From Pelosinus sp. IPA-1 (lineage in GTDB: Bacteria > Bacillota > Negativicutes > DSM-13327): 64,000 nt of DNA. A program made the position numbers and the translations under genes. This document shows, piece by piece, positions 59,750-64,000 of this stretch (position 1 is the stretch's first letter; every line of letters starts with the position of its first letter). The notes under the pieces were generated by a model that saw nothing but the letters and a program-made list of their open reading frames with translations, did no database searches and was not told where the DNA came from. The stretch spans positions 186,001 through 250,000 of the forward strand of contig NZ_BSVC01000007.1 of the NCBI RefSeq assembly GCF_030269905.1, in the 5' to 3' direction.

Positions 59750-61561
59750 ATGAAAGATGCGGTTTATGATGAGTTTATTGATAGATTACGTTCTGAAAGT
59801 GACATTGTAAGTATTCTATCAGATTATGTTCCTTTGAAAAAAAAAGGAAAAAATTATTGGGGCTGCTGTCCATTTCATCATGAGAATACTCCGTCATTTT
59901 CTGTAACACCTGAAAAAGGATTTTTTTATTGTTTCGGTTGTCAAAGCGGTGGTAATGTATTCAATTTTTTGATGAAAATTGAAAACGTTAGTTTCTTTGA
60001 TGCGGTGAAAATGTTGGCTCAAAAAATGAATATTCCTTTGCCAGAAAAGAACAAAACACCACAAGAGCTGGCAAGGGAGCGGGAACATACTAAATTATAC
60101 CGTGCTAATGAATTAGCTAGGGAGTTTTTTTATGCTTGTTTGACAAAGACAGTCTATGGGAAGCAAGCAAAAGAATATCTAGAATCCCGTGGAGTTACAA
60201 ATGAAGTTATTGAAAGTTTTAAAATTGGTTTTGCTCCCCCAGCTTGGGATAAATTATTGCATGCCTTCTTAGAACGGGGTATAGAGCAGGATATTATGCT
60301 AAAAGCTGGTTTAATTGTGGAACGAAATTCTGGTGATGGTGTTTATGATCGGTTTCGTAATCGCATTATGTTTCCTATTTCTGATGTACGTGGTCGGGTA
60401 GTTGGTTTTGGTGGAAGAGTGATTGATGATAGCCAGCCTAAATATCTAAATTCACCAGAGACCCCTGTTTTTAACAAAAGATATATTTTGTTTGGTTTTC
60501 ATGCTGCTCATAAGTTTATAAAAGAATCTGGGCAAGCCATCGTAGTAGAAGGCTATATGGATGCTATTACTGCCCATGCATATGGCATAAAAAATGTAGT
60601 AGCCTCATTAGGAACAGCTTTTTCTCCAGAACAAGCAAAGTTATTACTTCGCAATGCAAATGAAATATGTTTTGCTTATGATAGTGATACGGCTGGTCAA
60701 AATGCTACGGTCAGAGCTTTGACAATTCTGCGCAGTATGGGAGCAAATGTGAGAGTGGTATTAATCCCTGATGGAAAAGATCCCGATGAATTTATCCGTA
60801 AGCATGGTGCTAAAGCTTTTAAGACATTGATTAAGGAAGCTAATGATGTTTTGGAGTATCAAATCAAGCAGGCTTTTGATAATACAGATTATAGTAGTTT
60901 AGAAGGTAAAGTTGCCGTAGTAGCAAAAATAGTTCCAGTGTTAGCTTCGGCGGACAATGCTGTAGAGGTGAACACGCATATTGCGCGTATATCTCAGATG
61001 TTGGCAATTGACGAAAGTGCAATACGTAGTGAAGTTCGTAAATATTTGTTTCAAAATAAAAAGGATAAAAATGTAAATGTAGGAAAGAATATATCTAATA
61101 TATTGGTTACGAGAAAACCATCGATTGCGATAGAGCAGGCCGAAAAACATCTTATTCGCTTGATGTGTGGAGATAGCTCCCTTATACCATATATTGAAAA
61201 AGAACTTTCTGTTACAGAAATACAGGGAGAGCACAGGCGTGAAATAATCGAATTAATATTTAAAGAGTATAATATGGGAAAAGATATTACGGATACTGCT
61301 TGGACGATGATGCTAAGTGAGACAGCAAATGCGGAATTATCCCATATTATGTTAATCGATATACAATACAATGATAGTGATAGTATAAAAATGGTTGATG
61401 ATTGTATAAAAAATATGCGCCTAACAAACTTAAAGTTATTGTATGAACAGTCCCGATTAAGGGCTGATGAATTAGAACGTCTGGGGGATAGTGGTTTTCT
61501 GCAGGCATTAGCAGAAAGTCAACGAATAAAAGATGAAATTAATAAATTACATTGTGTTTAA
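59750..61561 (+). CDS. dnaG: DNA primase
   Basis: DnaG makes RNA primers for replication. The 603-residue protein has the CHC2 zinc domain (CPFHHENTPSF to CFGC, residues 40-64), the TOPRIM core with VVEGYMDA near residue 265 and FAYDSDTAGQNA near 308, and a C-terminal DnaB-binding helical region. The ATG follows AAGGGTG. It is 53 bases upstream of the rpoD start, so dnaG and rpoD form the macromolecular-synthesis operon. Confidence 0.97.
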   Translation: MKDAVYDEFIDRLRSESDIVSILSDYVPLKKKGKNYWGCCPFHHENTPSFSVTPEKGFFYCFGCQSGGNVFNFLMKIENVSFFDAVKMLAQKMNIPLPEKNKTPQELAREREHTKLYRANELAREFFYACLTKTVYGKQAKEYLESRGVTNEVIESFKIGFAPPAWDKLLHAFLERGIEQDIMLKAGLIVERNSGDGVYDRFRNRIMFPISDVRGRVVGFGGRVIDDSQPKYLNSPETPVFNKRYILFGFHAAHKFIKESGQAIVVEGYMDAITAHAYGIKNVVASLGTAFSPEQAKLLLRNANEICFAYDSDTAGQNATVRALTILRSMGANVRVVLIPDGKDPDEFIRKHGAKAFKTLIKEANDVLEYQIKQAFDNTDYSSLEGKVAVVAKIVPVLASADNAVEVNTHIARISQMLAIDESAIRSEVRKYLFQNKKDKNVNVGKNISNILVTRKPSIAIEQAEKHLIRLMCGDSSLIPYIEKELSVTEIQGEHRREIIELIFKEYNMGKDITDTAWTMMLSETANAELSHIMLIDIQYNDSDSIKMVDDCIKNMRLTNLKLLYEQSRLRADELERLGDSGFLQALAESQRIKDEINKLHCV

Positions 61562-61614
61562 TCAAAAAAAAAACTACGCCTTGATTGGAGTGGCCAATGG
61601 AGGAGGGGAGTAAA

Positions 61615-62730
61615 ATGACAGAAAAAAAGACAATTTCGAGTGAATATGTAACTAAATTAGTGAACAAAGGGAAAAAACAGGGTGGCGTGCTAACTTATAG
61701 TGAAATCATGGATACTCTCCAAAGTGAAGATTTATCTCCTGATGAAATTGAAGAGATATATGAGGTCTTTTCTAGTAAGGGAATTGAAATAGTTGATGAA
61801 CTTCCGGATGATACTGAAAGAGCAGATGAGCCTGATGTTGTAGAGGTAGAAGAAGTAACTCCTGAAGAAGTTGATATTGATTTAACTATTCCAGAGGGGA
61901 TTAGTATTGACGACCCCGTTCGCATGTATCTTAAGGAAATTGGAAGAGTACCTTTACTGACGGCTGACGAAGAAATTAAACTGGCACAGCGCATGGAGCA
62001 AGGTGATGAAGAAGCCAAAAGACGTTTGGCAGAAGCCAATTTGCGGCTTGTAGTTAGTATTGCTAAACGTTATGTTGGGCGTGGTATGTTATTTTTAGAT
62101 TTAATTCAAGAAGGTAACCTTGGACTAATCAAAGCTGTTGAAAAATTTGATTATAATAAAGGTTACAAATTTAGTACGTATGCTACCTGGTGGATTCGTC
62201 AAGCAATTACTCGTGCAATAGCCGATCAGGCGCGGACGATTCGTATTCCTGTGCATATGGTAGAGACTATTAATAAATTGATTCGTGTATCTAGACAATT
62301 ACTACAGGAATTAGGGCGTGAGCCTCAACCTGAAGAGATTGCAAAAGAGATGGATATTAGTGTTGAGCGTGTAAGAGAGATTATGAAAATTGCTCAAGAA
62401 CCAGTATCTTTAGAAACGCCAATTGGTGAAGAAGAAGACTCTCATTTAGGAGATTTTATTGAGGATCAGGATGCACCAGCACCAGCTGAGGCAGCTTCTT
62501 TCATGCTTTTAAAGGAGCAGTTAGAAGAGGTATTAGAAACTCTTACTCCACGAGAAGAAAAGGTTCTTAGACTGCGATTTGGTTTAGATGATGGACGGGC
62601 TCGCACATTAGAAGAAGTAGGACAACACTTTGGTGTTACCCGTGAACGTATTCGACAAATTGAGGCGAAAGCCCTCAGAAAACTACGTCATCCTAGCCGT
62701 AGCAAAAAATTAAAAGACTTTTTAGAGTAA
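61615..62730 (+). CDS. rpoD: RNA polymerase primary sigma factor (sigma A)
   Basis: Housekeeping sigma-70. From ATG 61615, after GGAGGAGGGGAG, it has 371 residues, the short form typical of Firmicutes. Region 1.2 is [21 protein letters not shown], seen as [13 protein letters not shown]; region 2 includes [14 protein letters not shown] and [14 protein letters not shown]; region 3 [13 protein letters not shown]; region 4 ends [15 protein letters not shown]. The promoters proposed in this window match its -35/-10 consensus. An acidic stretch near residues 55-90 separates region 1.1. Confidence 0.98.
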   Translation: MTEKKTISSEYVTKLVNKGKKQGGVLTYSEIMDTLQSEDLSPDEIEEIYEVFSSKGIEIVDELPDDTERADEPDVVEVEEVTPEEVDIDLTIPEGISIDDPVRMYLKEIGRVPLLTADEEIKLAQRMEQGDEEAKRRLAEANLRLVVSIAKRYVGRGMLFLDLIQEGNLGLIKAVEKFDYNKGYKFSTYATWWIRQAITRAIADQARTIRIPVHMVETINKLIRVSRQLLQELGREPQPEEIAKEMDISVERVREIMKIAQEPVSLETPIGEEEDSHLGDFIEDQDAPAPAEAASFMLLKEQLEEVLETLTPREEKVLRLRFGLDDGRARTLEEVGQHFGVTRERIRQIEAKALRKLRHPSRSKKLKDFLE

Positions 62731-62775
62731 AAAACTAAAAAAAATATAAAAATCTTATAATATGAAAAAAAGTTG

Positions 62776-62804
62776 TTGACGTAATGTTGAAATTGTATTA
62801 TAAT
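62776..62804 (+). promoter_or_regulatory. tRNA cluster promoter
   Basis: TTGACG (62776-62781) and TATAAT (62799-62804), spacing 17, lie 18 bases before the tRNA-Asn gene. Confidence 0.8.
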
Positions 62805-62822
62805 TGTCAATGTTGACGACAT

Positions 62823-62898
62823 TCCTTGATAGCTCAGTTGGTAGAGCAATCGGCTGTTAACCGATCGGTCGTAGGTTCGAGTCCTACTCAAGGAGCCA
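62823..62898 (+). tRNA. tRNA-Asn (GTT)
   Basis: A 76-base cloverleaf with acceptor TCCTTGA / TCAAGGA, anticodon GTT at 62856-62858, TTCGAGT T-loop and encoded CCA. It is the first of four tandem tRNAs. Confidence 0.97.
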
Positions 62899-62952
62899 TC
62901 TTATATGGATTACAAACAGGCTTTCCTTGGAAAACCTGTTTTAATATCTCTA

Positions 62953-63027
62953 GGGCCTATAGCTCAGCGGTAGAGCAGCCGGCTCATAACCGGCTGGTCC
63001 CTGGTTCGATCCCAGGTGGGCCCACCA
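62953..63027 (+). tRNA. tRNA with CAT anticodon (Met or Ile2)
   Basis: A 75-base cloverleaf with acceptor GGGCCTA / TGGGCCC, anticodon CAT at 62985-62987 and encoded CCA. It lacks initiator features. Acceptor pairs C4-G69 and C5-G68 are those favoured by the lysidine synthase TilS, so it may be tRNA-Ile2 (CAU read after lysidine change) rather than elongator Met; sequence alone does not settle this. Confidence 0.93.
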
Positions 63028-63046
63028 TTTTATATTACGCAATAAA

Positions 63047-63121
63047 GGCCCGTTGGTCAAGCGGTTAAGACACCGCCCTTTCACGGCGATAACGGGGGTT
63101 CGATTCCCCCACGGGTCACCA
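63047..63121 (+). tRNA. tRNA-Glu (TTC)
   Basis: A 75-base cloverleaf with acceptor GGCCCGT / ACGGGTC (one G-T pair), anticodon TTC at 63080-63082 and encoded CCA. Confidence 0.97.
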
Positions 63122-63125
63122 TAAT

Positions 63126-63201
<76 letters not shown>

Positions 63202-63211
63202 TTTAAAAATG

Positions 63212-63244
63212 AAATGCAAAGCAGCATATGCTTTGCATTTTTTT
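63212..63244 (+). terminator. tRNA cluster terminator
   Basis: AAATGCAAAGCA / TGCTTTGCATTT with a short loop is followed by a run of T. Repeat element copy 3 begins directly after it. Confidence 0.9.
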
Positions 63245-63346
63245 ACGGATTAGAGAACTTATTACAATTTTTTCGATTCTAAGTAAAGTAACTAAGGCTT
63301 TTGCCTGCAGCTTTATGACTTGGTACAAGCCAAGTCTTTTTTTATA
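63245..63346 (+). repeat. terminator-associated repeat element, copy 3 of 3
   Basis: A diverged copy of 9957-10055 and 43729-43827: ACGGATT start, a weakened outer hairpin, conserved CTAAGGCTTTTGCCTGC, and a GACTTGG / CCAAGTC hairpin followed by seven T. The start again abuts the T run of a terminator, in the same orientation. Confidence 0.78.
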
Positions 63347-63386
63347 AGTATGTGCTCCAACTACTAAGGAAGAATATTGTATTGCT

Positions 63387-63432
63387 GCACAAAGGGATTG
63401 ACTGTCGTTTATGATCCTTTGTGTGCTTTTTT
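63387..63432 (+). terminator. hairpin with T run upstream of trmK
   Basis: GCACAAAGGGAT / GATCCTTTGTGTGC forms a stem with an 18-base loop and TTTTTT. No gene immediately precedes it, so it may end read-through from the tRNA region. Confidence 0.6.
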
Positions 63433-63522
63433 ATTTTAGTCGTTGAAATGTTTGTTTATTGATTAGTTGTAAGTTATTTTTGTATAATAACAGAAAGAAA
63501 ATAAAGGATGAGGTGTAATGCA

Positions 63523-64000
63523 TTGAAGCTTGTTGGAAGATTAGCTGCGTTGGCGGAATTGGTGCCGGAGGGATCGCGTGTGGCAGATATTGGTACTGAT
63601 CATGCTTATTTACCTATTGAATTAGTGCAAGGGCATATTGTTACTTCAGCAATAGCTGGTGACGTTCATCTGGGGCCTTGGAAGGCAGCAAAAGAACATG
63701 TAGATGCCCTCGGGCTTACGCACCGAATTTCTGTCCGTTTAGGTGATGGAATAACAGTGCTTTCTCCAGAAGAAGTGGATGTTGTTATTATTGCTGGTAT
63801 GGGTGGTCAGACAATTATTGAGATACTAACAGGAAAGCCTGAAGTTACTAAGTCGCTTAAACGTTTAATTTTGCAGCCTATGGTGGCTGCGAATACTGTG
63901 AGACGTTGGTTAAATGAAAACCAATGGGATGTTGTTGACGAAAGATTGGTCCAAGAGGAAGGGCGATTGTACGAAATAGTTGTGGCCGAACCAGGGAGGG
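63523..64000 (+). CDS. trmK: tRNA m1A22 methyltransferase TrmK, partial
   Basis: The frame starts at TTG 63523, eight bases after GATGAGGTG, and is still open at the window end (159 codons seen of about 230). It reads KLVGRLAALAELVPEGSRVADIGTDHAYLPI, shown as VADIGTDHAYLPI for the SAM-binding motif, then AGDVHLGPWKAA, and VVIIAGMGGQTI, all typical of TrmK (YqfN), which methylates A22 of tRNA. The order rpoD then trmK matches Bacillus yqfN after sigA. The 3-prime end lies outside the window. Confidence 0.92.
   Translation, partial: MKLVGRLAALAELVPEGSRVADIGTDHAYLPIELVQGHIVTSAIAGDVHLGPWKAAKEHVDALGLTHRISVRLGDGITVLSPEEVDVVIIAGMGGQTIIEILTGKPEVTKSLKRLILQPMVAANTVRRWLNENQWDVVDERLVQEEGRLYEIVVAEPGR

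Overview
The window reads as chromosomal DNA of an endospore-forming, diderm Firmicute, most likely class Negativicutes (Sporomusaceae, Pelosinus-like). Three things point there. Sporulation and germination genes are present (gpr, spoIIP, yqfC, yqfD). An LptA/OstA-type periplasmic protein implies an outer membrane. Gene order is Firmicute throughout (hrcA-grpE-dnaK-dnaJ-prmA-rsmE-mtaB; yqfC-yqfD-yqfF-ybeY-dgkA-cdd-era-yqzL-recO-glyQS; dgt-dnaG-rpoD), in AT-rich DNA with strong Shine-Dalgarno sites and many TTG/GTG starts. The species call is inference; no 16S gene is present.

Layout. 1-10 kb: a HEAT-like protein, an unknown minus-strand gene, T-box-leuS, an NrtR-type regulator with nicotinate phosphoribosyltransferase, comEA, a DMT exporter, a G/T-rich degenerate repeat tract, a small repeat protein and a 2-Cys peroxiredoxin. 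10-17.5 kb: a c-di-AMP (ydaO) riboswitch ahead of a divergent dapB homologue, a minus-strand operon of a phosphate-type binding lipoprotein and an orphan histidine kinase, then a membrane/TPR-like protein, a PRC-barrel protein and a VanW protein. 17.6-27.7 kb: comEC, holA, rpsT (minus), gpr, spoIIP, a small membrane protein, lepA, hemW. 27.7-37.4 kb: a CIRCE-controlled heat-shock operon with an archaeal-like (group III) chaperonin between hrcA and grpE, followed by dnaK, dnaJ, prmA, rsmE and mtaB. 37.5-45.4 kb: hinT, rpsU, yqeY, nfeD, floA, a HerA-like ATPase, yqfC and yqfD. 45.4-58 kb: a 59-codon ORF where phoH is usually found, then yqfF, ybeY, dgkA, cdd, era, a CNNM/CBS protein, a YqzL-like gene, recO, a DUF4342 protein, T-box-glyQS, a PpsR-type gene with an apparent ATA start, and an lptA-like gene (minus). 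58-64 kb: dgt, dnaG, rpoD, four tRNAs (Asn, CAT, Glu, Val), and trmK cut by the window end.

The genes are mostly housekeeping: translation, protein folding, competence and DNA uptake, sporulation, replication and sigma-70 transcription. Regulation visible in the DNA includes two T-boxes, a ydaO riboswitch with a terminator, a perfect CIRCE, a candidate NrtR operator pair, and a long inverted repeat over the peroxiredoxin promoter.

The most notable items are the group III chaperonin inside the dnaK operon, a three-copy structured element sitting directly after the T-tract of three intrinsic terminators, a two-copy MITE-like repeat with terminal inverted repeats, the c-di-AMP riboswitch upstream of a dapB paralogue with an altered catalytic motif, and the G/T-rich repeat tract next to a four-motif small protein. 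I saw no CRISPR array, prophage, insertion-sequence transposase or biosynthetic cluster.
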